Shown piece by piece: positions 1-7,632 of a stretch of 64,000 nucleotides of DNA. The first letter of the stretch is position 1, and each line of letters starts with the position of its first letter. The DNA is taken from positions 1-64,000 of the forward strand of contig JAHHQL010000008.1 of NCBI GenBank assembly GCA_020026415.1, read 5' to 3'. Origin of the DNA: Alistipes sp. Its GTDB lineage: Bacteria > Bacteroidota > Bacteroidia > Bacteroidales > Rikenellaceae. The position numbers and the translations under genes were made by a program. The notes below the pieces were generated by a model. It was not told where the DNA came from, made no database searches, and saw only the letters and a program-made list of their open reading frames with translations.

Positions 1-858
1 CTGTGCATCGCGGTGGGTGCACAAGCCCAGTTGTTGTGGAAAATATCGGGAAAGGATCTGACGCGCCCCTCCTATGTGGTGGGTACCCATCACCTTGCAC
101 CGCTCTCGATTGTGGACAAGATTGCGGGATTCCGCCAAACCTTGGAGGCGGTGGACGAGGTGTGTGGCGAAGTGGTCATGGCCGATATGATGGCACCCGA
201 AAATATGCTGAAATTCCAAAAGGGCATGATGCTTCCCGCGGGCAAAACCTTGAAAACCGTTCTGACCAAACCTCAATACGACAGCGTGGCGATGGTTGTC
301 AAGAAACTTGCGGGTGTGGATCTCGCGGTGTTCGATGCGATGAAACCTGCGGTGGTCAATACTCAGTTGGCTCTGTTGATCACAATGCGTTCCCTCGAAG
401 GCTTCAACCCGCAGGAACAATTGGACGGCTGGATTCAGCAGGAGGCGGCACAAAAGGGCAAGGCCGTCCGCGGTTTTGAGACGGTCGATTTCCAGATCGG
501 CGTGCTGTATGATTCGCAGAGCCTGGAGCGACAGTCCGAATTGCTGTATTACCTGGTGACCCATCTGGACGAGAATGTTGCAAAGATGGAACGCCTGAAC
601 AAGGCTTACCTGTCGCAGAACTTGAAGGATTTGCAGACGGTCATCGAGGAGAAGATGAATAACGAGGGCGATTCGCGTCCTGAAGAGGAGGCGACGCTGA
701 TCTATGATCGTAACGCCAATTGGGCAAAGGCAATGCCCGATATGATGCGCGACCGCTCGATCCTTTTTGCCGTAGGTTGCGCCCATCTGACGGGTGAACG
801 AGGCCTTTTGCAGTTGCTCAAAAATGAGGGCTACACCGTAGAACCTGTCAAGGAGTAG
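1..858 (+). CDS. TraB/GumN family secreted protein (5' end outside window)
   Basis: The frame is open from base 1. The first residues (LCIAVGAQAQ) look like the end of a signal peptide with cleavage after AQA, so the true start lies upstream and the GTG at 13 is not the likely start. The mature part carries the family's landmarks: GTHH near its beginning, a central FETVDFQ segment, and VGCAHLTGERG near the end, which matches the family's GxxHLxGxxG C-terminal signature. Members are exported proteins with a proposed metal-dependent hydrolase or chelatase-like fold. Their substrate in Bacteroidota is not established. A strong terminator follows at 880-911, so this is the last gene of its transcript. 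The family call is fairly secure; the function is not. Confidence 0.8.
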   Translation: MCIAVGAQAQLLWKISGKDLTRPSYVVGTHHLAPLSIVDKIAGFRQTLEAVDEVCGEVVMADMMAPENMLKFQKGMMLPAGKTLKTVLTKPQYDSVAMVVKKLAGVDLAVFDAMKPAVVNTQLALLITMRSLEGFNPQEQLDGWIQQEAAQKGKAVRGFETVDFQIGVLYDSQSLERQSELLYYLVTHLDENVAKMERLNKAYLSQNLKDLQTVIEEKMNNEGDSRPEEEATLIYDRNANWAKAMPDMMRDRSILFAVGCAHLTGERGLLQLLKNEGYTVEPVKE

Positions 859-879
859 TAAAGAACTTATATAATAAAG

Positions 880-911
880 GAGCCGCGAATTTGTTCGTGG
901 CTCTTTTTTTT
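880..911 (+). terminator. Intrinsic terminator after the TraB-family gene
   Basis: Hairpin GAGCCGCGAA / TTCGTGGCTC with a short loop and a run of eight T, starting about 20 nt after the stop codon. Confidence 0.85.
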
Positions 912-978
912 GTGTAAATAATAGGTTTTGTAGTGTAAATATATTATTTTAAACCCGTAAATTAATTTTTAGAAGAAA

Positions 979-1629
979 ATGGATTGGAATCTTGTGTTTG
1001 AAATTATTTCTGCGTTAGGTTCAATAGCAACAGCATTAACTTTTATATATGTCGTAAAAGGACAGAGAGGAACGCAGAAACAAATTGACAGCCTTTCTCG
1101 GATGGCTGATGTCTTAAAGCGTGATTATGAAATGCAGCGGATTCAGGCAGGAGTAAAATTATATCCTCAATTGAGGATTGAAGTACGAGGAGACGGGCTT
1201 TATGGAATAAAATTTTTGATCAAGAATAATGCTTATCCCATACAAATATATCGGATTATTTTGAAGAGGGATAGAGATTATCTGGATATACAACTTCCCT
1301 TTGAACAGTATATAACAATCAGACAGGGGGAAACAAAGCCTGTTATTCCAGGTGAATATTCACGTTCTCCGACTTATTTATGGCAGACAACAGTCCGATT
1401 TTTTCTTATAACTCCATTTGAGGAAGCCTATGAAATAAGATATGTATATACGGATCCCAATAATCAATATCAGTCGGAAGCAATTCCGATTCTTTATTCG
1501 GAAGAACAACACAAACCTTCTAAAAATAAATCGGTTGTCGTTGAGAGTAGATCCATTCACGGGGAATATCCCGGTACGATAGATGATAATTTCCCGGAGG
1601 TGAACAAAGAATTTGAAAACGAACTTTAA
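979..1629 (+). CDS. Hypothetical single-span membrane protein, AT-rich
   Basis: 216 residues that I do not recognise. The N-terminus has one hydrophobic segment (about residues 6-26), followed by a charged stretch that may form a coiled coil (about 28-55). The rest is a soluble, probably beta-rich domain without cysteine clusters or catalytic motifs I can name. The tail is polar and rich in Lys, Glu and Asn. Base composition is clearly more AT-rich than neighbouring genes, with frequent ATA, TTA and AAA codons, which suggests recent acquisition. It stands alone between a terminator upstream (880-911) and one immediately downstream (1644-1676), so it is a monocistronic islet between housekeeping genes. 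No promoter matching TAnnTTTG was found upstream. Confidence 0.7.
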   Translation: MDWNLVFEIISALGSIATALTFIYVVKGQRGTQKQIDSLSRMADVLKRDYEMQRIQAGVKLYPQLRIEVRGDGLYGIKFLIKNNAYPIQIYRIILKRDRDYLDIQLPFEQYITIRQGETKPVIPGEYSRSPTYLWQTTVRFFLITPFEEAYEIRYVYTDPNNQYQSEAIPILYSEEQHKPSKNKSVVVESRSIHGEYPGTIDDNFPEVNKEFENEL

Positions 1630-1643
1630 CAGACATACAAAAG

Positions 1644-1676
1644 AACGGGTGATCTTAACAGATTGCCCGTTTTTTT
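1644..1676 (+). terminator. Terminator between convergent genes
   Basis: Stem AACGGGTGATC / GATTGCCCGTT with two G-T wobbles, a 6-nt loop and a T-run. It lies between the hypothetical gene on + and the helicase gene on -. The A-rich flank on the other side is weak, so bidirectional action is uncertain. Confidence 0.75.
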
Positions 1677-1678
1677 AT

Positions 1679-3853
1679 TTAGAATAACTCCTGCTCGCCG
1701 TTGATCAGTGCAAGAATTTCGTTGCCGTATTTGGAGATGAAGGCCTTGCCGACACCCTTGATTGCAAGCAGTTCATTAGGGGTAGTGGGGGCGGTGTTTG
1801 CAATCGAGATCATCGTCTTTTGGTGCATGATGCAGTAGGCGGGAAGTTGCGTTTCCTCGGCTTTGTCCTTGCGCCACTCCTTCAAAACGGCAAATAAATC
1901 GTGGTTGGTCACCTTCTCCTGTTCTTGTGTTTCGGCGACTTGGGGCGTTTCCTTCAAAACAACCGAAAAGGCAACTCCGGGACGGCCGATCGCCTTGTTG
2001 AACAGCGAAATGAGGCGCGATGGTGTTGCTTCGGGAATCTCGGCCGACAGGATGGAACGCTCCACGAGGTGTTTGTCCAGATCGAATCCCTTGAGGGTGT
2101 GATTCCACAGAAAGAGTTTCAGAAACAGCGTCTCCGAAAAGTTCGAGAAATATTGGCGGTTGATCTTCTTTTTGTTCTTGTCGTCGAAATCGACCGATTC
2201 GGCAATCTTCACAAGGGGCAACAACACATCTTCGGCCTTCGTGAGGAAGTAGTTCGAGGCTTTGCACACGCGCTCCTGAAGATATTCCGAGGTGAGGTAA
2301 TCGTCCTGAACGATCCGATCCAGCGATGCCGTAAATCGGTGTCCGACCTCCGCCAATTCGTTGCGAAACGGGGCTTCGGCCGCTTTCCACAGCGACAGCG
2401 CATTGGGGAATAACCCCGGGAAGGTGAACCGCACGAATTTAAGGTAGGCGAAGTAGTATTTCTCAAGCGCGCCGAAGTCGAACAGATCCTTGATCACCTC
2501 ACGGAAGTAGGCGCGTCTGTCGTTGCGCAGCACCTCTTCCGAGGGGAGCGACTGCGACACGTAATCGGCGTAAAGATCGACCCGTCGGTCGTCGATGATC
2601 GAACGGTCGGAGATCTTCTGCCTAAGGACGATGCCCTCCAACGTGCGGCAACGGCTCAGTGCGACATAAACCTGTCCGTGCGAGAACGAACGTCCCGCAT
2701 CAATCACCGCATGGTCGAAGGTCAATCCCTGACTTTTGTGGATGGTGATTGCCCATGCGGTTTTCAAGGGATATTGCGTGAAAAGACCGTCGATTGCCGA
2801 AACGATCTCTTTGGTCTCCTCGTTGATGTCGTATTTGAGGTTCTCCCACGGCAGGGGTTCGACCTCGACCTCTTCGCCATCCTCCAAACGCACCTTGATA
2901 TAGTTCGTGCCGATGTCGGAAATCTTGCCCAGAGTACCGTTCACATAGCGTTTTTCGGGATTGGGGTCGTTCTTGGTGAACATGACCTGTGCCCCGCGTT
3001 TGAGGATCAGCGTCTCGTCCTGCGGATACATGCTTTCGGGGAAATTACCCTCGATGGTGGCGTGGAACGAATATTCGGGCGATTTGATCTCGGAGAGTTT
3101 CCGTTCGTTGATCTCGCGTGCCGAGAAGTTGTGCGTGCAGAGCGTGATGCAGCCTTCGGGTGCTTCGTAATCGGGCATGTAGCGGGCATTCAACCGAGCC
3201 AAAAGGGAGGACGTCATGCGGTTCTCGCGCACGGCCGCCAGAATGCCGATAAATTCCGAATCACTCTGACGGTAGATCCGATCCAATTCCACGAGGCGGT
3301 AGGCGTTGTTGTGCAACACCTTGGCATCGAAAAAATAGGGCGATTCGTAGTAGCGGCTCATCATCTGCCACTCCTCGTCGCGCACGACGGGTGAGAGTTG
3401 CTGTACATCGCCGATCATCAGCACCTGAATCCCGCCAAACGGTTTTTCCGAATGGCGCAGACGGCGCAGCAGCGAGTCGAGTTCGTCCACGATGTCGGCG
3501 CGCAACATACTCACCTCGTCGATGATCATCAGGTCGATCGAACGGATCAGTTTGAGTTTCTTGCGGTGGAATTTGTAACGCCCCTCCTTGTCGTGTGCCT
3601 GCACGTGCTCAAATTCGGGCAGGAACAATCCGAACGGCAACTGAAAGAACGAATGGGGGGTCATGCCGCCGGCATTGATGGCGGCGACACCCGTCGGAGC
3701 GAGGACGATTTTACGCTTGGGACATTCGTTTACGACTTTTTTCAGAAAGGTCGTCTTGCCCGTTCCCGCTTTTCCCGTGAGGAAGATGTTCATGGAGGTT
3801 CGGGTGACGTATTCCCACGCCAGTTCAAGTTCTTTGTTCGATTCTGATTGCAT
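1679..3853 (-). CDS. PIF1/RecD-like helicase with C-terminal HRDC domain
   Basis: 724 residues. Superfamily 1B helicase motifs are clear: Walker A GKAGTGKTT (27-35), Walker B LMIIDEVS (108-115), motif III GDVQQLSPV (148-156), and in the C-terminal half TIHKSQGLTFD and YVALSRCRTLEGI (motifs V and VI). The last 75 or so residues match an HRDC-type nucleic-acid-binding domain (NELLAIKGVGKAFISKYG). This arrangement is common in Bacteroidota, usually annotated as an AAA family ATPase or PIF1-like helicase, and is expected to unwind DNA during replication or repair. The exact role is unknown. The gene is monocistronic, with a promoter-like box at 3874-3881 placed 20 nt before the start. Confidence 0.88.
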   Translation of the reverse strand: MQSESNKELELAWEYVTRTSMNIFLTGKAGTGKTTFLKKVVNECPKRKIVLAPTGVAAINAGGMTPHSFFQLPFGLFLPEFEHVQAHDKEGRYKFHRKKLKLIRSIDLMIIDEVSMLRADIVDELDSLLRRLRHSEKPFGGIQVLMIGDVQQLSPVVRDEEWQMMSRYYESPYFFDAKVLHNNAYRLVELDRIYRQSDSEFIGILAAVRENRMTSSLLARLNARYMPDYEAPEGCITLCTHNFSAREINERKLSEIKSPEYSFHATIEGNFPESMYPQDETLILKRGAQVMFTKNDPNPEKRYVNGTLGKISDIGTNYIKVRLEDGEEVEVEPLPWENLKYDINEETKEIVSAIDGLFTQYPLKTAWAITIHKSQGLTFDHAVIDAGRSFSHGQVYVALSRCRTLEGIVLRQKISDRSIIDDRRVDLYADYVSQSLPSEEVLRNDRRAYFREVIKDLFDFGALEKYYFAYLKFVRFTFPGLFPNALSLWKAAEAPFRNELAEVGHRFTASLDRIVQDDYLTSEYLQERVCKASNYFLTKAEDVLLPLVKIAESVDFDDKNKKKINRQYFSNFSETLFLKLFLWNHTLKGFDLDKHLVERSILSAEIPEATPSRLISLFNKAIGRPGVAFSVVLKETPQVAETQEQEKVTNHDLFAVLKEWRKDKAEETQLPAYCIMHQKTMISIANTAPTTPNELLAIKGVGKAFISKYGNEILALINGEQELF

Positions 3854-3873
3854 GTCGGAAGGAGTTTACTGGT

Positions 3874-3881
3874 CAAAGGTA
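3874..3881 (-). promoter_or_regulatory. -7 box of the helicase gene
   Basis: Reads TACCTTTG on the minus strand, matching the Bacteroidota -7 consensus TAnnTTTG, 20 nt from the ATG. No good -33 TTTG was found. Confidence 0.55.
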
Positions 3882-3958
3882 CGCATTTTCGGTTGAAAAT
3901 CCGCATCGGGGCGTGCGACAAATTAAGGACATGGCCTGCAATTTCGGTGAAGGGTCTG

Positions 3959-3985
3959 ATCTTGATCGACTCGTGCGATCAAGAT
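3959..3985. repeat. Isolated inverted repeat
   Basis: ATCTTGATCG / CGATCAAGAT with a 7-nt loop. There is no T-run, so it is not an ordinary terminator for the flanking genes. Confidence 0.5.
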
Positions 3986-4131
3986 TGACGGCATGAAGAA
4001 TATATGGGGTCGCACCGATCTGTTCCCTCTGCGAAGTGTGCTTGAGAGGGCAATGGCAAGGCTTATGAGATACACTTAAATAAAAGGAAGCAGCATGAGA
4101 ATAACTCCGAGGGGTATTTCAAGAAACTGAA

Positions 4132-4161
4132 AAGAGGTCTTCGAAATTCCGAAGACCTCTT
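4132..4161 (-). terminator. Terminator of the thioesterase-tsaC operon
   Basis: 12-bp perfect stem AAGAGGTCTTCG / CGAAGACCTCTT with a 6-nt loop, starting 2 nt past the thioesterase stop codon. It is followed on the minus strand by TTCAGTTTC. Confidence 0.8.
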
Positions 4162-4163
4162 TT

Positions 4164-4559
4164 TTATTCTGCAAGGAATTGTTCCCTCCATTTGTCGGGC
4201 ATCGGAACGCTCTTCTGTCGGACGAAATCGAACACGGCCATCACCGTGTGGCTGTCGCTGCACAGATGTTCACCGACCCACAACTGCTGATGGAGGGTCA
4301 TGCTTTTGTTGCCGACCTTCTCACAGGTGGTCGTGCAACGAACCTCGTCCGTGAAACGGATCTGCGACATGTAGTCGCTTCGGGTCGAGACGTTCACCAC
4401 ACGCAGATCGCCCGTCAGACACTTGTCGCTCATGACTTGGGCGAAGTAATCGGTCTTGCCTACATCGAAATACATCTGTTGGGCGACGTTGTTCACGTGG
4501 AGGAACAGGTCTATGTCCGAAAAACGCTTCTGGATGGGAGTTACGATGGTTCGTGCCAT
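4164..4559 (-). CDS. Acyl-CoA thioesterase, hotdog fold (YbgC/4HBT-like)
   Basis: 131 residues, the usual size for a single hotdog domain. The diagnostic segment RFSDIDLFLHVNN (12-24) matches the 4-hydroxybenzoyl-CoA thioesterase/YbgC signature, in which an Asp in this loop takes part in catalysis and HVNN marks the start of the long helix. Such enzymes hydrolyse acyl-CoA thioesters. The acyl substrate cannot be read from the sequence. It is the second gene of a two-gene minus-strand operon with tsaC, separated by 3 nt, and ends in a strong terminator. The pairing with a tRNA modification enzyme has no obvious functional logic and may simply be shared expression. Confidence 0.82.
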   Translation of the reverse strand: MARTIVTPIQKRFSDIDLFLHVNNVAQQMYFDVGKTDYFAQVMSDKCLTGDLRVVNVSTRSDYMSQIRFTDEVRCTTTCEKVGNKSMTLHQQLWVGEHLCSDSHTVMAVFDFVRQKSVPMPDKWREQFLAE

Positions 4560-4562
4560 GGC

Positions 4563-5156
4563 TTAACGGATGATTTTTACTTCGCCGCCCTCGCCGAACG
4601 CGATGATCGAAGAGGCTTTGCGCGTGGGTTTGCCTTCAAAACGGGGATTGACCACATAATCCGCACCGTCCACAATTTCGCGAGCCACGTCATTCAGACC
4701 CACGGGTGTCGCCTCACCCGAAATATTGGCCGAGGTCGATACGATGGGGCGACGCAACTGACGCAACATCTCCTGACAAAATTCGTGGTCGGGAACGCGC
4801 ACGCCGAGTGTCTCTTCATCGGGGATCAGGTTGGGGGCAACGCCGACGGCTCCCGGCAGGATAAAGGTCGTGGGGGTGGTCGCCATGCTCATCACATCGA
4901 AGGCAATGCCCGGAGCGCGGTTTACATAGCGAACGACCATGTCGGCCGACGAGCAGAGTACGAGCATTGCTTTCTTGTTCTCGCTGCGTTTGAGTTTGTA
5001 GATCTTATCGACGGCTTCCCGGTTTGTGGCATCGCAACCCAGTCCCCAGACCGTGTCGGTGGGGTAGAGGATGATGCCTCCTTCCTTGAGGATGCGCACG
5101 GCTTCGGCGGCCTCGCGGTACAGAGGGCTGTCTTTTGAAATGGTTTCCTGTCTCAT
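4563..5156 (-). CDS. tsaC: L-threonylcarbamoyladenylate synthase (TsaC/Sua5/YrdC)
   Basis: Makes threonylcarbamoyl-AMP from threonine, bicarbonate and ATP, the first step of t6A formation on tRNAs that read ANN codons. The YrdC fold is evident from GGIILYPTDTVWGLGCDA near the N-terminus, the KLKRSENKKAM basic motif that binds nucleotide and pyrophosphate, and PIVSTSANISGE near the middle. I chose the ATG at 5156 (197 residues); an in-frame ATG at 5198 would add 14 residues with no family match. The Sua5-specific C-terminal domain is absent, so this is the short TsaC form. The partners TsaB, TsaD and TsaE are not in the window. Confidence 0.92.
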   Translation of the reverse strand: MRQETISKDSPLYREAAEAVRILKEGGIILYPTDTVWGLGCDATNREAVDKIYKLKRSENKKAMLVLCSSADMVVRYVNRAPGIAFDVMSMATTPTTFILPGAVGVAPNLIPDEETLGVRVPDHEFCQEMLRQLRRPIVSTSANISGEATPVGLNDVAREIVDGADYVVNPRFEGKPTRKASSIIAFGEGGEVKIIR

Positions 5157-5195
5157 GGTTATTGTGTTTTGTGGAATCCTTTGCGGGATTCCCTG

Positions 5196-5203
5196 CAAAA
5201 ATA
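5196..5203 (-). promoter_or_regulatory. -7 box upstream of tsaC
   Basis: Reads TATTTTTG on the minus strand (consensus TAnnTTTG), about 40 nt upstream of the chosen tsaC start. It overlaps the alternative start at 5198, which favours the downstream ATG. Confidence 0.45.
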
Positions 5204-5240
5204 AGCAAAGAATGTGAATTTCGGGGCATTATTTCCGAAA

Positions 5241-5282
5241 ACACAAAAAATCCCGTTCCGGAAACAATTTCAGAACGGGTTT
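5241..5282 (-). terminator. Terminator of the YidE-family transporter gene
   Basis: Stem CCCGTTC / GAACGGG with a 14-nt loop, followed on the minus strand by a run of T. It starts 21 nt past the stop. Confidence 0.75.
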
Positions 5283-5300
5283 TTCAGGGGTTGTATTGCC

Positions 5301-6965
5301 TTAGATGAAGATCATCAGTACGATCTGGATGATGATCACACGCAGGAACATGCAGATCGGGTAAACCGTGGCGTAGGATACCGAGGGATTGTCCCCCTCG
5401 ATGGTGTCGTTGGCGTAGTTCAGAGCCATGGGGTTTGCCATACTGCCGCACGCAAGACCCGACACCGTACCGAAATCCAGACGGAACCAGCGAAGTGCCA
5501 TCCACGAAACGATCACCACGGGAACGAACGTCAGGATGAAACCCGAACCGAGCCACAGCAGGCCTTCGGGACGCATGATCGTCGAGAGCAGATCCTTACC
5601 CGAATCCAATCCGAGACATGCCAAGTAGATCGAAAGACCCATGGCACGCATCATGAGATTGGCACTCTGTGTCGTGTAGGTGATAATGTGCAGACGCGGG
5701 CCGAACGTACCGATCAGAATACCGATCAGAATCGGGCCGCCGGCCAGACCGAGTTTTACGGACGAAACCATACCGGGAATGGTCAGCGGAATACTGCCGA
5801 AGATCAGACCGACCGTCAGACCGATGAATACGGTCGCAAGGTTCGGCTCGTCAAGGCTCTTGACGGCATTACCTAAGATCTTCTCCACACGGTGGATGGC
5901 CTCCTCCTCGCCGACAACCGTCAGCCGGTCACCGACCTGAAGACGCAGATCGGGCGTGGCGAGCAGTTGCACTCCCGAACGATACACGCGGCTGATGTTG
6001 ATGCCGTAGGTGTTGCGCAGGTGGAGTGTCGAGAGGCGTTTGCCGTTGATTTCGGGACGGGTCACGAGGATGCGCTGCGAGATGAGGCGTGCATCGACCT
6101 CGTTCCAGTCGATGTCTTTGTTGTTCCAGTCTTTGTTTTCCTGTTCGCCGAAGATCATCTTCAGACTCTTCACATCGCGCGGGGTGGTGATCACCAACAC
6201 GATGTCGTCCTTCTCGATGAGTTTGTCGGAGGTCGGAATCGACACGTGACCGTTACGCCAGATACGCGAAATGACGAAGTGCAGATGGCTCTGCTCGGCG
6301 GCTTCCTGCACGCTCTTGCCGAAAATACCGGGGTTGGTGGCGCGGAACGAGGCGATATAGACGTTTTTCTTATGCTCGGTGTCGGGACCCGAAAGATCAG
6401 ACGGTTTTACGAAGAGTTTTCTGAGGAAAATGATGGCGAGAATCACACCGATGACACCCAGCGGGTAGGTCAGTGCGCAACTCAAAGCCGCTCCGCTGGC
6501 ATCCTGTCCCATCTGGACGAGGGTCTGCTGTGCGGCACCCAAGGCGGGGGTGTTGGTTGTGGCACCGCAGAGGATACCCGACATGTCGGCGATCGAGATG
6601 TTCAGCAGGTAACTCATTCCGATGGCCATGACCGTGCCGATGATAAGCACCATGATGGCGGGTGTCACCAGACGAATCCCGTCCGAACGCAGCGAACTGA
6701 AGAAACCGGGACCGACCTGCAAACCCAGTGCAAAGACGAAGAGCGCAAGGCCGAAACTCTCGATATAGACCAACATGCTGTGGTCGATCGACAATCCGAA
6801 GTGTCCGGCGATGATGCCGACGAAGAAGATGAAGGCCGTGCCGAGCGAGATGCCGAAAAAACGGACCTTGCCCAAAAGAATGCCCACAAACGAAATGAGC
6901 GAAACCACGATAATGGCCTGAAGATCCGAATGCTCTATGAACAGAGACTGCAACCAACTTTCCAT
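5301..6965 (-). CDS. YidE/AspT-family transporter with two RCK_C (TrkA-C) domains
   Basis: 554 residues in the order expected of the aspartate:alanine exchanger superfamily: an N-terminal hydrophobic block (about residues 1-185, five or six spans), two soluble TrkA-C/RCK_C regulatory domains in the middle (about 205-365), and a second hydrophobic block (about 375-554), the repeat being the AspT/YidE/YbjL duplication. Family members exchange or export small anions such as dicarboxylates or amino acids. The substrate here cannot be assigned. It is monocistronic with a promoter box at 6995-7002 and a terminator at 5241-5282. The RCK domains suggest control by a bound nucleotide or ion. Confidence 0.87.
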   Translation of the reverse strand: MESWLQSLFIEHSDLQAIIVVSLISFVGILLGKVRFFGISLGTAFIFFVGIIAGHFGLSIDHSMLVYIESFGLALFVFALGLQVGPGFFSSLRSDGIRLVTPAIMVLIIGTVMAIGMSYLLNISIADMSGILCGATTNTPALGAAQQTLVQMGQDASGAALSCALTYPLGVIGVILAIIFLRKLFVKPSDLSGPDTEHKKNVYIASFRATNPGIFGKSVQEAAEQSHLHFVISRIWRNGHVSIPTSDKLIEKDDIVLVITTPRDVKSLKMIFGEQENKDWNNKDIDWNEVDARLISQRILVTRPEINGKRLSTLHLRNTYGINISRVYRSGVQLLATPDLRLQVGDRLTVVGEEEAIHRVEKILGNAVKSLDEPNLATVFIGLTVGLIFGSIPLTIPGMVSSVKLGLAGGPILIGILIGTFGPRLHIITYTTQSANLMMRAMGLSIYLACLGLDSGKDLLSTIMRPEGLLWLGSGFILTFVPVVIVSWMALRWFRLDFGTVSGLACGSMANPMALNYANDTIEGDNPSVSYATVYPICMFLRVIIIQIVLMIFI

Positions 6966-6994
6966 TTTAATACAGAATCCTTGAGTTTGATTCG

Positions 6995-7002
6995 CAAAAG
7001 TA
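6995..7002 (-). promoter_or_regulatory. -7 box of the transporter gene
   Basis: TACTTTTG on the minus strand, about 30 nt before the ATG. A -33-like ATTG (one mismatch to TTTG) lies at 7024-7027 with a 21-nt spacer. Confidence 0.6.
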
Positions 7003-7062
7003 ATTAATTTTTCGGGATAACCACAATTATTTAATTAATTTATTAAATTATTGCAAAAGATA

Positions 7063-7094
7063 AGTCCCCGAACCTTTTGAGGGGGTTGGGGACT
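7063..7094 (-). terminator. Probable terminator of the small cysteine-rich gene
   Basis: Stem AGTCCCC / GGGGACT extended by ACC / GGT with a bulge, followed on the minus strand by TATCTTTTGC. The T-run is weak, so confidence is moderate. Confidence 0.5.
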
Positions 7095-7122
7095 GTGTTT
7101 TCGGGGATTCGTGAGGGGCGTT

Positions 7123-7461
7123 TTACTCTTCGTCGTCCTCATCGGGGTGTGCGGCACGGGCGGCGCGACGGGTACGGGCGCGTTCGATGGCCTTGATCTT
7201 TTTCTCGTCCAATTCGATGTCGCAGGCCGAGCAGTTGCCGTGGCAGCCGGCGGTGGAGTGGGTGGTCGAGCAGACCGACGTACCGTCCGCCTCGCGCGTT
7301 TCATGTACGGCGCATTTGATTCCCAAACGCTGCATGTCTTTGTTTGTCGAAATTTCGGAGTCGATGTTGTGACCTTTGATCATCAGGGTCAGCGACATTC
7401 CGATGACGAAGAAGCCGACGAAACCGATGGCACACAGAATGACGATTAACCAACTGGGCAT
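7123..7461 (-). CDS. Small membrane protein with CX3CX2C cluster, function unknown
   Basis: 112 residues. One membrane span at the N-terminus (about 4-28) is followed by a short linker, Cys50 and Cys64, then CHGNCSAC (Cys73, Cys77, Cys80) with nearby His68 and His74, and finally a basic then acidic tail (KAIERARTRRAARAA...DEDDEE). The cysteines suggest a metal or iron-sulfur site facing the cytoplasm if the tail is inside. A single span with a cysteine cluster recalls NqrM-type maturation factors for membrane NADH pumps, but similarity is only of architecture and I would not name it so. It has the best -33/-7 promoter match in the window, divergent from trkA. Confidence 0.72.
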   Translation of the reverse strand: MPSWLIVILCAIGFVGFFVIGMSLTLMIKGHNIDSEISTNKDMQRLGIKCAVHETREADGTSVCSTTHSTAGCHGNCSACDIELDEKKIKAIERARTRRAARAAHPDEDDEE

Positions 7462-7506
7462 ATTAGTCTGATGTTTTTAGCGATTTTAAATTTTGGCTTT
7501 CGACTG

Positions 7507-7538
7507 CAAATTTATATATTTGTATGCTAATATGCAAA
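7507..7538 (-). promoter_or_regulatory. Promoter of the small cysteine-rich gene (-33 and -7)
   Basis: On the minus strand TTTG (7535-7538), a 20-nt spacer and TAAATTTG (7507-7514), a full match to the Bacteroidota promoter pattern, about 45 nt upstream of the ATG. Confidence 0.75.
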
Positions 7539-7603
7539 AATGCGGATCCGGCTCAACGACAGTCGGTCGGTTTCGGGTCCGGTATTTGGCACTTATCCTG
7601 TTG

Positions 7604-7611
7604 TATATTTG
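7604..7611 (+). promoter_or_regulatory. -7 box of the trkA operon
   Basis: TATATTTG, 21 nt before the trkA ATG. A TTTG lies at 7585-7588 with a spacer of only 15 nt, slightly short. A second TATATTTG occurs at 7515-7522. Confidence 0.6.
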
Positions 7612-7632
7612 TAGAGTAATTAAGATCCGAAC

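Larger units (their letters stand above)
3854..4163. other. 310-nt gap without a convincing gene
   Basis: Holds the helicase promoter box (3874-3881), a perfect 10-bp inverted repeat with a 7-nt loop (3959-3985), a 28-codon open frame at 3993-4079 (+) that lacks independent support, and the thioesterase terminator (4132-4161). I see no tRNA or known ncRNA here. Confidence 0.6.

Noticed and set aside
1..479. A 158-codon plus-strand frame in another phase at the left edge
   Set aside because: Low-complexity Gly/Arg/Cys translation overlapping the TraB-family gene, whose signature motifs are in the other frame.
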